Assembly: GCA_035502095.1 (NCBI GenBank)
Contig: DATJUX010000049.1
Span: 77,716-141,715, forward strand
Direction: 5' to 3'
DNA: 64,000 nt
Source: JAKANT01 sp035502095
GTDB lineage: Bacteria; Pseudomonadota; Gammaproteobacteria; Burkholderiales; Burkholderiaceae_F
The stretch's first letter is position 1. Each line of letters opens with the position of its first letter. Under the pieces are notes generated by a model. It did no database searches, had not been told where the DNA came from, and saw nothing but the letters and a program-made list of their open reading frames with translations. This document shows, piece by piece, positions 9,356 through 17,186 of this stretch. The position numbers were made by a program, and so were the translations under genes.

Positions 9356-10819
9356 TCACGACGGCCCATACGTCACGCGCACCTTCCTGGCGCCGCTGTC
9401 GAGCCCCTCCATCGCGCGCCGCCCGCTCTCGCGCGCGGCGAAGTAGTACGCCGGCGCCGCGTACGCGCGCTTTGCATCCACGAACGCGAAATAAAGCCGG
9501 AATGAGTCACCGCGCCGCATCGCGCTGGTGATATACGCGACCAGCGCGTGCTCCGACGCGTGGTAGCCGTTCTGCCACTGATGCCCTTTCGGGCTGTCGG
9601 TCGCACCCGGAAATCCGTACGTGCCGCCGTGGACCGGGTCGACCAGGGTCTTCAGGAAGGCCGGATAGGTCCTGTCGAGATACTCGACGTAGCGCGGCTC
9701 GGAGAGCGCCAGCGTCGCGGCCGCCTGGTCGAGTTCGCACCACTCCCACCACGCGATGCCGATGCCGTCGGGCTTGTCGGCCCAGACATAGTAGAAGCCA
9801 TCCTGATCGGCGGCACGGCGCATGACCGGTGCCTGCCACGGCGGCGCATCGGCGATGTTCCTTCTCACGAGCGCGGATCGCAGCGCGCTGTCGAGTCCGT
9901 CGCGCGCCAGCTGGACCCATGCATCCTCGTGCAGTTGCTGCCCGGCGAGAAGCAGCATCCAGTACGCCTTGCTCGTGTGGCCGAAGTCGTTGTGGCGTTC
10001 GCCCCACTGCCTGCCCTTGGGGTCGTGGACATACCCGTAGAAACGCCGCGCCGCTGCGTCGTGGAAGTCGCGCAGCATCACGCGGACCAGCCGGCGCAGG
10101 TCCTTCTCCCATGCGGCACGCGCCTCGCCTTCGAGCAGCGGCAGCAGCAGCAGCATGTACGCGTTGATCTGGTCGAGCTGCGCCACGAGTTCCTTGCGAT
10201 CGGCCGTGTCGTCTTCGAAGTCCTCGTTGGTCCACTTGAGCATGCCCCAGTCGCTCGACCAGTACCGCTCGAAGATGTGGCGCCGCACCGATTCGATGAA
10301 CGCGAGCGTCTCCGCGTCGCGCGTGAGGTAGTAGTAAAAGGCAGGGCCGAGCAGCGCGTACGCAAGGCTCTGCGTCGTGCGCTGTCCGGGATTCGGACGA
10401 GGCGCCCCGTCGAGGAGAAACGTCGCCACTGAACCGCTCTTGCGATCCCACGCGCGCTGCATGATGAAGCGCACGCCGGCGCGCGCACGTGCGAACGCGG
10501 TCGCGTCGCCGGTCATGTGATAGATCACGCCATACGTGAACACCTGCCGCGACACCATGCGGACGTACTGGCGGCCGAGTTCACTCCTGATCCAGGGCGC
10601 CGCAAGCGACGGACACGGAGCGCTTGCCTCGAACGGCTTGCCGTCGGCGCAGATGAAGGTCGGGAACGCGCCGACGGGGTTGCCGGCAAGGTCGTCCTGC
10701 ATCCAAAAGCCGGCCAGGTCGTGCTCGGCGTGGTCGAGCCAGACCTGCGGTGCCGGGTCGGCCTGCGCGGTGGAGGTGAGAAGCGCAACTGCAAGGGCAA
10801 ACAGCGTCGCGCGAAGCAT
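9356..10819 (-). CDS. Secreted AGE-superfamily (N-acylglucosamine 2-epimerase-like) (alpha/alpha)6 barrel protein
   Basis: A 487-residue protein with a signal peptide (residues 1-20, cut after STAQA). The body resembles the AGE/cellobiose 2-epimerase superfamily: a long helical barrel with HNDFGHTSKAYWMLLLA, comparable to the conserved DxGHxxEWxWLL segment of epimerases, and a late WWEWCELDQAA segment. Known epimerases are usually cytoplasmic, so a secreted form is unusual and could be a lyase- or hydrolase-like barrel instead. It lies in the same direction between the GH1 gene and the outer-membrane channel, suggesting a periplasmic step in the same carbohydrate pathway. The precise reaction is unknown. 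Confidence 0.65.
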   Translation of the reverse strand: MLRATLFALAVALLTSTAQADPAPQVWLDHAEHDLAGFWMQDDLAGNPVGAFPTFICADGKPFEASAPCPSLAAPWIRSELGRQYVRMVSRQVFTYGVIYHMTGDATAFARARAGVRFIMQRAWDRKSGSVATFLLDGAPRPNPGQRTTQSLAYALLGPAFYYYLTRDAETLAFIESVRRHIFERYWSSDWGMLKWTNEDFEDDTADRKELVAQLDQINAYMLLLLPLLEGEARAAWEKDLRRLVRVMLRDFHDAAARRFYGYVHDPKGRQWGERHNDFGHTSKAYWMLLLAGQQLHEDAWVQLARDGLDSALRSALVRRNIADAPPWQAPVMRRAADQDGFYYVWADKPDGIGIAWWEWCELDQAAATLALSEPRYVEYLDRTYPAFLKTLVDPVHGGTYGFPGATDSPKGHQWQNGYHASEHALVAYITSAMRRGDSFRLYFAFVDAKRAYAAPAYYFAARESGRRAMEGLDSGARKVRVTYGPS

Positions 10820-10880
10820 CGTCCCTGCCTCGATTGCGTCCGTTCCTCGCGGCGTCCGGGATCAGGACACCCGCGCGCGC

Positions 10881-12683
10881 TCAGAACCGCTGGCCGACGA
10901 ACGTCAGCACCGCGCTGCGATCGCGCTGGTTGTTGTAGGTGCCGCCCCAGGTCGGTACCCACGAGACATCCCAGACGAACCCGCTGCGCAGGTTGAGCCG
11001 CGTCGATACCACCGCGAGCTTGCGCCCTTCGAGGATGCCGCCATCGCCCGACCAGCCGTGGACGTCCTGACCGAAGAGGATGGAGGGAACCAGGTCGGCG
11101 CCGTCGAAGATGTTCGCGTAGCGCAGCCCGCCGACGAGGCGATAACCGACCGCATTGCGCGAGACGTAGCCGTCGCTCGAGCATTGCGTCGACGCGGCCG
11201 GCGGCGGACAGACGCCGTTGACCGGCCCCTGCCCGAACACGTCGACCCTGCCGAAGCGCTTGACCGCGGGATCGGGCAGGTCGGGAACCGCCTTGTAGAC
11301 GATCTCCGCACCCCAGTTCGCGCCCGCGGCGCCGAGCACCGCGGGAACCTGCCCGACCGCACCCAGCTGCAACTGCACGCTCTTGTGCCGCTCGAAGCCG
11401 CTTAGCGTGCCGCCGGGCGGCAGCGCCTGCTCCTGGGCGCGCAGCGTCGTGGGTGCGACGGGCGAGACAATGGCACCGAGAAGGTCGGCCGCGTTGTATT
11501 GCAGCGGCTGGTTCGGGCGATAGGTCAGTTCGCCGAAGGTGGTGGCGTACTTGGTCTTCGTTTCGTAGGTCAGGCCGAACATGCGGATGCGCGCGGGAAA
11601 TTCGGTGTAGTACGTCGGATTCGCGCCGTCCGGGTCGCCCGGGATGAAGTACGGTCCGGTGCTGCGCAACGTCTTGATCACGCCGCTGTAGCCTTGGCGC
11701 GAATGGAACTGCGCAGCGTAAAGACCGAACTTGGTGCCCCAGTCATCGACGGTGTGCGTGACGGCCAGGCCCATCTGGTCGAGATTGGACGGCATCCGGT
11801 TGGGACTGCGCTTGAGGTAGAAGCCGCTCGCGAGAGCGGCCCGGTCGGACCCGGCGCCGATCGTCACGGCGTTGCAACCGTCGGAATACCAGTCGACGCC
11901 GGAATAGAACGTGCCGCACTCGTTCGGCGCGTTGCGTTCGAAGTCGAACTGGTAGAACCCTTCCACCGCCGTCGACGGTGCGACGCCCACCCGCGCGAAG
12001 ATCTGCGGCACCGGAATGCGTGTCTCCTGCTCCCGCTGCAGCATGCCGGGCCGCGTCAACGCCGGGATGTCGATCGGGTTCAGGTCGCGCAGACCGCCGA
12101 CGACGAGATACCGGTTGCCCCAATCGAGCTTCTGCCAGCCTAAGGTCCATTCGAACGGCACCGCGCCGATCGGCTGGTGGCCGTCCACATACAGGTTGTC
12201 GAGCACCACCCCGCTGAACTTGGTGCGCGGCTGTGCGCCGGCGTCGCTCAGCGGCGCATTCGGCGTGTAGCCGTTCGGGATGTTGCCCCAAGGGTGATCG
12301 GCATTCTCCAGCTCGTAGTCGTACCATGCCTTCGCGCTCACCAGGCCGCCGTAGTAGCCGGACTGGTACCCCACGCTCAGGTAGCCGTTCACGACCTGCG
12401 AAACCGGATCGCCCTTGTTGAAGTTCAGATTGCCGTCGTCCTGGTTGCGGCCGGTGGTCGGCGTGAGACTGGTGCCGGTGATGCCGACCTGCGAGCTGTT
12501 CACGTTGGCCACCAGCGTGGTGTCCTGCGACACGGTGCGCCAGGCGGCGCCGGCCGTGACCGAGCCCGTGACGGTGAGCTTGCCGCTTGCCACCTCGTAG
12601 TCGGTGGCGCTGGCCCCCAACGGACCCAGAACCAGGTAGAGCGAGACGAACAGCCGATTCAGCGAGTGAGTGCGCATCGCCAT
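10881..12683 (-). CDS. DUF1302 family outer-membrane beta-barrel protein
   Basis: A 600-residue protein with an N-terminal signal (cut near LGASA), many short alternating aromatic/polar strands and a C-terminal phenylalanine (VLTFVGQRF), the hallmark of outer-membrane barrels. Motifs such as DDGNLNFNKGDPVSQ, WGNRYLVVGGLRDLNPIDIPAL and QIFARVGVAP match the DUF1302 family of Proteobacteria. DUF1302 proteins are often linked to uptake or export of hydrophobic or bulky compounds. Here, downstream of no transporter but next to secreted sugar-active proteins, it could be the outer-membrane pore for the carbohydrate block. That role is inferred. Confidence 0.85.
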   Translation of the reverse strand: MAMRTHSLNRLFVSLYLVLGPLGASATDYEVASGKLTVTGSVTAGAAWRTVSQDTTLVANVNSSQVGITGTSLTPTTGRNQDDGNLNFNKGDPVSQVVNGYLSVGYQSGYYGGLVSAKAWYDYELENADHPWGNIPNGYTPNAPLSDAGAQPRTKFSGVVLDNLYVDGHQPIGAVPFEWTLGWQKLDWGNRYLVVGGLRDLNPIDIPALTRPGMLQREQETRIPVPQIFARVGVAPSTAVEGFYQFDFERNAPNECGTFYSGVDWYSDGCNAVTIGAGSDRAALASGFYLKRSPNRMPSNLDQMGLAVTHTVDDWGTKFGLYAAQFHSRQGYSGVIKTLRSTGPYFIPGDPDGANPTYYTEFPARIRMFGLTYETKTKYATTFGELTYRPNQPLQYNAADLLGAIVSPVAPTTLRAQEQALPPGGTLSGFERHKSVQLQLGAVGQVPAVLGAAGANWGAEIVYKAVPDLPDPAVKRFGRVDVFGQGPVNGVCPPPAASTQCSSDGYVSRNAVGYRLVGGLRYANIFDGADLVPSILFGQDVHGWSGDGGILEGRKLAVVSTRLNLRSGFVWDVSWVPTWGGTYNNQRDRSAVLTFVGQRF

Positions 12684-12702
12684 CTCCCCCCGGTTCTGTT
12701 GT

Positions 12703-12783
12703 TCGTCACGGCATCGTCCATCCGTCGTGGGCGATCGTCAACGTCGAAGGCCCCGTTTCGGTGTCGTCCCGGTGCCGTGACGA
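12703..12783. repeat. 11-bp perfect inverted repeat with 59-bp spacer
   Basis: TCGTCACGGCA at 12703-12713 is exactly inverted as TGCCGTGACGA at 12773-12783, in the 215-bp divergent gap between the DUF1302 gene and the VOC gene. It could be a long-range hairpin or a two-site operator. No function can be assigned. Confidence 0.45.
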
Positions 12784-12898
12784 CGCGAATGGGCGATGCC
12801 TGTCGATCTGCGCTGGCCCGGTTCGACGAGTTCCTGACAGCGACAGCTTCACCCGGGCGCTGTCGGTTCACTGGTCCAAGTAGATAGAGGAGTCCCCG

Positions 12899-13372
12899 AT
12901 GCAGAAGATCACCCCGTTCCTGTGGTTCGACGGCAAGGCCGAGGAGGCGATGAGCTTCTACACGTCCATCTTCAAGAACGCCAAGCTCGGCCGCGTCAGC
13001 CGCTATGGCGAGGCCGGGCCGGGGCCGAAAGGAACGGTCATGTCGGCCACGTTCGAGCTCGAAGGCCAGGAGTTCTACGCGCTGAACGGCGGTCCGCAGT
13101 TCAAGTTCACGCCCGCGATCTCGTTCTTCGTCAAGTGTGCGACGCAGGAGGAGGTGGACCGCTACTGGGAGGCGCTCTCGGCGGACGGCGTGAAGCTGCC
13201 GTGCGGATGGCTCACCGACAAGTTCGGCGTCTCGTGGCAGATCGTGCCGACGGTGCTCGGCGAGATGCTTTCCGACCAGGATCCGGCCAAGGCGCGCCGC
13301 GTGATGGAGGCGATGATGAACATGGGCAAGCTCGACATCGCCGGGTTGCAGCGCGCCTACGACGGGCGCTGA
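12899..13372 (+). CDS. VOC superfamily protein, PhnB-like
   Basis: A 157-residue protein of the PhnB/3-demethylubiquinone methyltransferase-like branch of the VOC fold. The KITPFLWFDGKAEEAMSFY start, the SATFELEGQEFYALNGG middle and the CGWLTDKFGVSWQIVP end are typical. PhnB-like proteins have no agreed enzymatic role. A Shine-Dalgarno-like GAGGAG lies just before ATG 12899. It is probably a single-gene unit, divergent from the DUF1302 gene and convergent with the dehalogenase-like gene. Confidence 0.9.
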   Translation: MQKITPFLWFDGKAEEAMSFYTSIFKNAKLGRVSRYGEAGPGPKGTVMSATFELEGQEFYALNGGPQFKFTPAISFFVKCATQEEVDRYWEALSADGVKLPCGWLTDKFGVSWQIVPTVLGEMLSDQDPAKARRVMEAMMNMGKLDIAGLQRAYDGR

Positions 13373-13388
13373 GCGCGCGCGCCTCCGC

Positions 13389-14072
13389 TCAGGCGACCCA
13401 TCCGCCGCAGACCGGGAACACCTGGCCGACGAAACACGCGGCCGCATCGCTCGCGAGATACGCGGCGAAGAGCGCGTCTTCATCGGCGGACACCAGGCGG
13501 CCGAGCGGCACTTCGCGCTTGAGGCGCTCCATGAATGCGGGATTCGCCTGCACGTCGGGCGGGAAATACAAGGGGTTGTCGACGAAGTTCTGCGCGATCG
13601 CGTTCATCTGGATGCTTTCGCGCGCGAGTTCGACGCCTGCCGCCCGCACCCACGCGAGTTGCGCGCCGCGCGCCGCACTGTAGGTCGAAGTGCGCCGCAT
13701 CCCGCGCAAGGCGGCGGCGCTGCCAATCACCACGATCCGACCTCCGCCGCGTGCACGCATCTGCGGCAGCATCGCGCGCACGAGCCGCGGCAGCGGATCC
13801 ACCAGATGCGCGAAGACGCTGCGCCACTCTTCGTCGTCGACATCGGCGACCGGCGTCGACGGCGCGGGGAGTGCGAGGTGTGCGAGCAACACGTCGATCG
13901 GCCCTGCGTCCGCGACCACGCGGGCCGGCATGCTCGGGTCGTCGCCCAGTGGACGCGGATCCGCGACGACCACGGCGCCGAGCGCGGCGAAGACGCGCCC
14001 GAGTGCGGGCCCCATGAATTGGCCGCTCTGCGTGATCAACACGCGCCGGTCTTGCAAGGAGAACAGGTTCAC
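13389..14072 (-). CDS. Putative halohydrin dehalogenase (SDR fold, HheD-like)
   Basis: This 227-residue SDR-fold protein carries both diagnostic halohydrin dehalogenase motifs. The nucleotide-binding glycine loop is replaced by T14-x4-F19-x-G21 (TQSGQFMG), and the catalytic triad follows S118-x12-Y131-x3-R135, with arginine in place of the lysine of true dehydrogenases. The C-terminal NPLYFPPDV and FVGQVFPVCGGWV segments also resemble D-type dehalogenases. Such enzymes convert vicinal halohydrins to epoxides with release of halide, and catalyse epoxide opening with small anions, without NAD(P)H. GTG 14072 starts the protein just before the first strand. Neighbours give no pathway clue. Motifs are directly visible; activity is inferred. 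Confidence 0.8.
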   Translation of the reverse strand: MNLFSLQDRRVLITQSGQFMGPALGRVFAALGAVVVADPRPLGDDPSMPARVVADAGPIDVLLAHLALPAPSTPVADVDDEEWRSVFAHLVDPLPRLVRAMLPQMRARGGGRIVVIGSAAALRGMRRTSTYSAARGAQLAWVRAAGVELARESIQMNAIAQNFVDNPLYFPPDVQANPAFMERLKREVPLGRLVSADEDALFAAYLASDAAACFVGQVFPVCGGWVA

Positions 14073-14150
14073 GCTGCCTCGCCGGGTGCCGGAAATTCGG
14101 TTAGCCTGATCCGGCGCCTCCGAGCGGACAACACTACACCGGTGCCCGCG

Positions 14151-15308
14151 ATGAACCGAGTCCGAACTGTCGCGGTCGTGATCGCAATTGCGGCCGCAGT
14201 GATCGGCGTCGCGTTGCGCCGGCCCGTCGAGCGGGTTGCGCCGGCCGAGACGGCGAGCGCGCGGTCGACCGAAGCACGAACAGAGGCCGCCTATCCGCCC
14301 GCGTTCCTCGGTTCGGAGTCGCTTTCTGCGGCAGCACCATCGGCCACCGTTCCGGTCAGCCCGAGAGCGATCGATCTGTGCGGCTATGGAAAGGTCGACC
14401 CCGAGGAGATCCCGGCCGCCCTGGAAGCGGCGGCCGATGCGGCGCTCCTGCGCGCGATCGACGATTTCGACCAAGCTCGCGATCCGCGCAAGCGTGCGCT
14501 GGCCCTTGCGACCAAAGCGTGGGTCGATGCCCAGGCGGCGGACCGCCGCGTTGTCGCCCGGGATCCGGCGACCTGCCGCGAAACCCCGCTTTGCGACCAG
14601 CAGGCCGCGGAGGCTTTCGCGCTGGCAGCCACGCCGTCCATCGAGGCGCTGGCCCGGCTTGCATCCACTGCGCAGGATCCGCAGGTCTACGTCTGGGCGA
14701 TGCGTGCATGCCGGTCGATTCTGCCCGACTCGCCGCCATCGGCCTGCGATGCGCTCACGCTCGATCGCTGGGCGCAGGTGGATCCGGACAACGCGATGGT
14801 GTGGCTGTTGAACGCGCGCGCGGCGAAAATGCGCAACGACACGCCGGGGTTCGAGGACGCACTGCTGCGCGCCTCACGCGCCACCTCCTTCGACCGACGC
14901 CGCACCCCCTATGGCGAGATCCTGGCGAACGTCGACGAGTCTGCGCAGCCGGCCCGCACGCTGATCGTCGGAAGACTCGCCGACGCGGATGCGCGCGACG
15001 ATCCCGGCGAGTACTTTTCCAACTTCAGCGCGGTCGGACTCTACTGTGAGCAGCAAAGCGCACCGGGAAGGCGTGAACTGTGTAGCGACCTCGCGCATGT
15101 GCTGCTCGACCTCAGTTCCGATCAGCTTGCGCGGCTGGTCGGGATCCGCGTGGCGACAGGCGGACTACCGCCCTTCGAACGAACCGAAGCTCGCAAGCGC
15201 GAGATCTCGGCCGGCGCAGGCCACGTCGCCAATCCTGAGAACCCCCTGGGCTGCCGCGAGGCCGCGCAGACTGAAGCTCGGCTCATCGGCATGGCCACGC
15301 CCCGCTGA
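14151..15308 (+). CDS. Hypothetical membrane-anchored or secreted protein
   Basis: A 385-residue protein I do not recognise. Residues 4-21 form a hydrophobic N-terminal segment (signal anchor or signal peptide), followed by a low-complexity Ala/Ser/Pro linker to about residue 75, then an alpha-helical, Ala-rich body with several cysteines (CGYG, TCRETPLCDQ, CRSILPDSPPSAC). The helix-rich pattern resembles TPR-like repeats without a clear consensus. ATG 14151 is chosen because it places the hydrophobic segment at the start. It is divergent from the dehalogenase-like gene, with a 78-bp gap, and convergent with the NUDIX gene. Confidence 0.6.
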   Translation: MNRVRTVAVVIAIAAAVIGVALRRPVERVAPAETASARSTEARTEAAYPPAFLGSESLSAAAPSATVPVSPRAIDLCGYGKVDPEEIPAALEAAADAALLRAIDDFDQARDPRKRALALATKAWVDAQAADRRVVARDPATCRETPLCDQQAAEAFALAATPSIEALARLASTAQDPQVYVWAMRACRSILPDSPPSACDALTLDRWAQVDPDNAMVWLLNARAAKMRNDTPGFEDALLRASRATSFDRRRTPYGEILANVDESAQPARTLIVGRLADADARDDPGEYFSNFSAVGLYCEQQSAPGRRELCSDLAHVLLDLSSDQLARLVGIRVATGGLPPFERTEARKREISAGAGHVANPENPLGCREAAQTEARLIGMATPR

Positions 15309-15348
15309 GGACGCCCATCTGCAGCGACATGCTGTCGCCGAGCGCTGA

Positions 15349-15825
15349 TCACCTCTCCGCCTGCTCCGCCAGCAGGCGCTCCAGTTCGTCGATGAGCGCC
15401 ACCTGGCCGGCGATGATCCGCCGCCTCGCCTCATCGGGCCCGAACCACGCGGCCCGATCGGCCTCCGGGAACGCCTGCAGGCGGCGGCTGCCGCGCGGCC
15501 ATTCCATCTCGAACGTGTTGCTCGTCAGGGTCGCAGGATCCTGGTCGCCCTCGAAGGCCCAGGCCGTCACGACCTTGCCGCTGCGCTGCCTGATCGACCC
15601 GAGGGGAAGGAATGGCGGGGTGGCGGACCAGCCGGTCTCTTCACGGAACTCGCGCTGCGCGGCCAAAAGCGGCTCCTCCGAGCCCTCGCATTCGCCCTTG
15701 GGGATCGACCAGGCGCCGACATCCTTGTTGATCCAGAAGGGGCCACCGGGATGGATGAGCAGCACCTCGAGGCCCGAGGCACGACGCCGATACATCAGCA
15801 AGCCGGAGCTGGGGCGGCGGGGCAT
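15349..15825 (-). CDS. NUDIX hydrolase
   Basis: A 158-residue NUDIX protein. The Nudix box is complete: G-x5-E-x7-REF-R-EETGW around residues 45-67. Before it is SGLLMYRRRASGLEVLLIHPGGPFW, the usual first strands of the fold. It would hydrolyse a nucleoside diphosphate linked to another moiety, but substrate cannot be read from the box. ATG 15825 is chosen because upstream in-frame sequence lies in a GC hairpin repeat. The gene follows a VOC gene leftward, separated only by that repeat. Confidence 0.9.
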   Translation of the reverse strand: MPRRPSSGLLMYRRRASGLEVLLIHPGGPFWINKDVGAWSIPKGECEGSEEPLLAAQREFREETGWSATPPFLPLGSIRQRSGKVVTAWAFEGDQDPATLTSNTFEMEWPRGSRRLQAFPEADRAAWFGPDEARRRIIAGQVALIDELERLLAEQAER

Positions 15826-15849
15826 TGAGCTACGCGACCCCCACCCCGA

Positions 15850-15873
15850 CCCTCCCCCGCTCGCGGGGGAGGG
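15850..15873. repeat. GC hairpin repeat, perfect 11-bp stem
   Basis: CCCTCCCCCGC and its exact inverse flank a TC dinucleotide loop, between the VOC and NUDIX genes. It is the same dispersed family as at 1608 and 22731. Confidence 0.65.
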
Positions 15874-15882
15874 GCCAGGCAT

Positions 15883-16374
15883 TCATGACACCGCCGTCGC
15901 CTTCGACGCCGTCCACTTGTTCAGCTTCTCGCGTGCGCCGTTGGAGGCCGGATCCATCATCGCGTCGTGGTTGTCGCGCTTGGCGCACAGTTCGATGACG
16001 TACCCGTTCGGGTCGCGGAAATAGATCGAATCGATGAAGCCGTGATCCGACACGCCGCGCGTTTCGACGCCGCGGCCGCGCCCGCGCTCGAACATCTCGC
16101 GCAATACGTCGCGCGACACCTCGAGCGCGATGTGCAGGTCGTAGTCGTGCTGCTTCTTGAATTCGAACGGCATGTCGGGCGCCTCGAAGAACGCCAGGTA
16201 CGAGCCGTCGTCGAGGCGGTAGAACGTGTGCAGTGTCCTGGTCGCGCGGCCGGTCTTGGTCTCGTCGATCTCGAGCGTGCCCGACAGCGGCAGGCCGAGA
16301 AAGTCCTCGTAGAAGCGGCGCGTCTCCTCGGAGTCGCGGCACCGGTACGCGTTGTGATGGAGCTTGCGGATCAT
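15883..16374 (-). CDS. VOC family (glyoxalase/dioxygenase superfamily) protein
   Basis: A 163-residue VOC protein. It begins KLHHNAYRCRDSEETRRFYEDFLGLPL, with a candidate metal-ligand His near the N-terminus, has YDLHIALEV in the middle and ends with FRDPNGYVIELCAKRD, whose Glu is the usual third ligand. This pattern is found in glyoxalase I, fosfomycin resistance and extradiol dioxygenase relatives, so the chemistry cannot be decided. The GST gene ends 28 bases upstream in the same direction, so the two may form one unit with the NUDIX gene. Confidence 0.88.
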   Translation of the reverse strand: MIRKLHHNAYRCRDSEETRRFYEDFLGLPLSGTLEIDETKTGRATRTLHTFYRLDDGSYLAFFEAPDMPFEFKKQHDYDLHIALEVSRDVLREMFERGRGRGVETRGVSDHGFIDSIYFRDPNGYVIELCAKRDNHDAMMDPASNGAREKLNKWTASKATAVS

Positions 16375-16402
16375 GGCGAAACCTCGTTGCGGAGAGGCGT
16401 GA

Positions 16403-17077
16403 TCAGACCGCCTGCATCGGACTGCCCTTCAGGCTGGCACCGTAGCCGTCGATCACCTCGTTCACCTTCTGCCAGGTCTTGAGCGATTTCATGCGGCCGA
16501 GCCAGCGCTTGACGTTCGGAAACTCCGACAGGTCGCTGCCGGTGAGCTCGCACAGCGCGACGAACGACGCGCAGAAGTAGTCGGCGATCGTCATCGTGTC
16601 GCCGCACAGGTAGTTGTTGGTGGTGCCGAGGATGTTGTCGTTCAGCACCTTGAGCCATCCCTGCGCACGTTCCTTGCCCCATTGCAGGGTCGCCTCGTGC
16701 GCTTCGTCGCTGCGGCGCTTGTGCGTTGGAAAGATCTGCGGATAGATGAAACCGTAGGCGAGGTCGCGACACAACTGCGTGTTGACCCAGTCCATGCGCT
16801 CGTTGACGCGCGCGCGCTGCTGCAGGTCCTTCGGATAGGCGGCCGAGCCGATCTTCTCGGCCAGGTACTTGAGGATGGCCGAGCTTTCGGTGAGGCGGAA
16901 GTTGCCGTCCTCCAGCACCGGCACCAGCCGGTTCGGGTTGATCTCCACGTACGGCGGCTGGTAGTGCTCGCCTGTAAAGAGGTCGACCACCTGGCGCTCG
17001 AGATCGATGTTGTTCTCCGCCGCGAACAACATGATGGGCCGGCTGGTCGTGGACGCGGGATGGAAATAGAGCTTCAT
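16403..17077 (-). CDS. Glutathione S-transferase family protein
   Basis: A 224-residue soluble GST. The N-terminal thioredoxin-like domain starts MKLYFHPASTTSRPIML, with a serine near the usual activating position, then NPNRLVPVLEDG with the cis-proline and LTESSAILKYLAEK with the glutathione-gamma-Glu-binding ESSAI signature. The helical C-terminal domain includes TMTIADYFCASFV. The pattern fits the theta/beta-like bacterial class. ATG 17077 is selected because the GST fold begins immediately there. Substrate unknown; possibly coupled to the VOC protein downstream. Confidence 0.9.
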   Translation of the reverse strand: MKLYFHPASTTSRPIMLFAAENNIDLERQVVDLFTGEHYQPPYVEINPNRLVPVLEDGNFRLTESSAILKYLAEKIGSAAYPKDLQQRARVNERMDWVNTQLCRDLAYGFIYPQIFPTHKRRSDEAHEATLQWGKERAQGWLKVLNDNILGTTNNYLCGDTMTIADYFCASFVALCELTGSDLSEFPNVKRWLGRMKSLKTWQKVNEVIDGYGASLKGSPMQAV

Positions 17078-17186
17078 CGTGTCTCCGTCGGGTGTGGGGG
17101 TCCTGCCGCTCGCGCGGATGCCGGTCAACTCTACACGCGCGCGCGCCGCGTGGGAGATCCCGAACGCGTGTGGTCCAATCCGGTCG

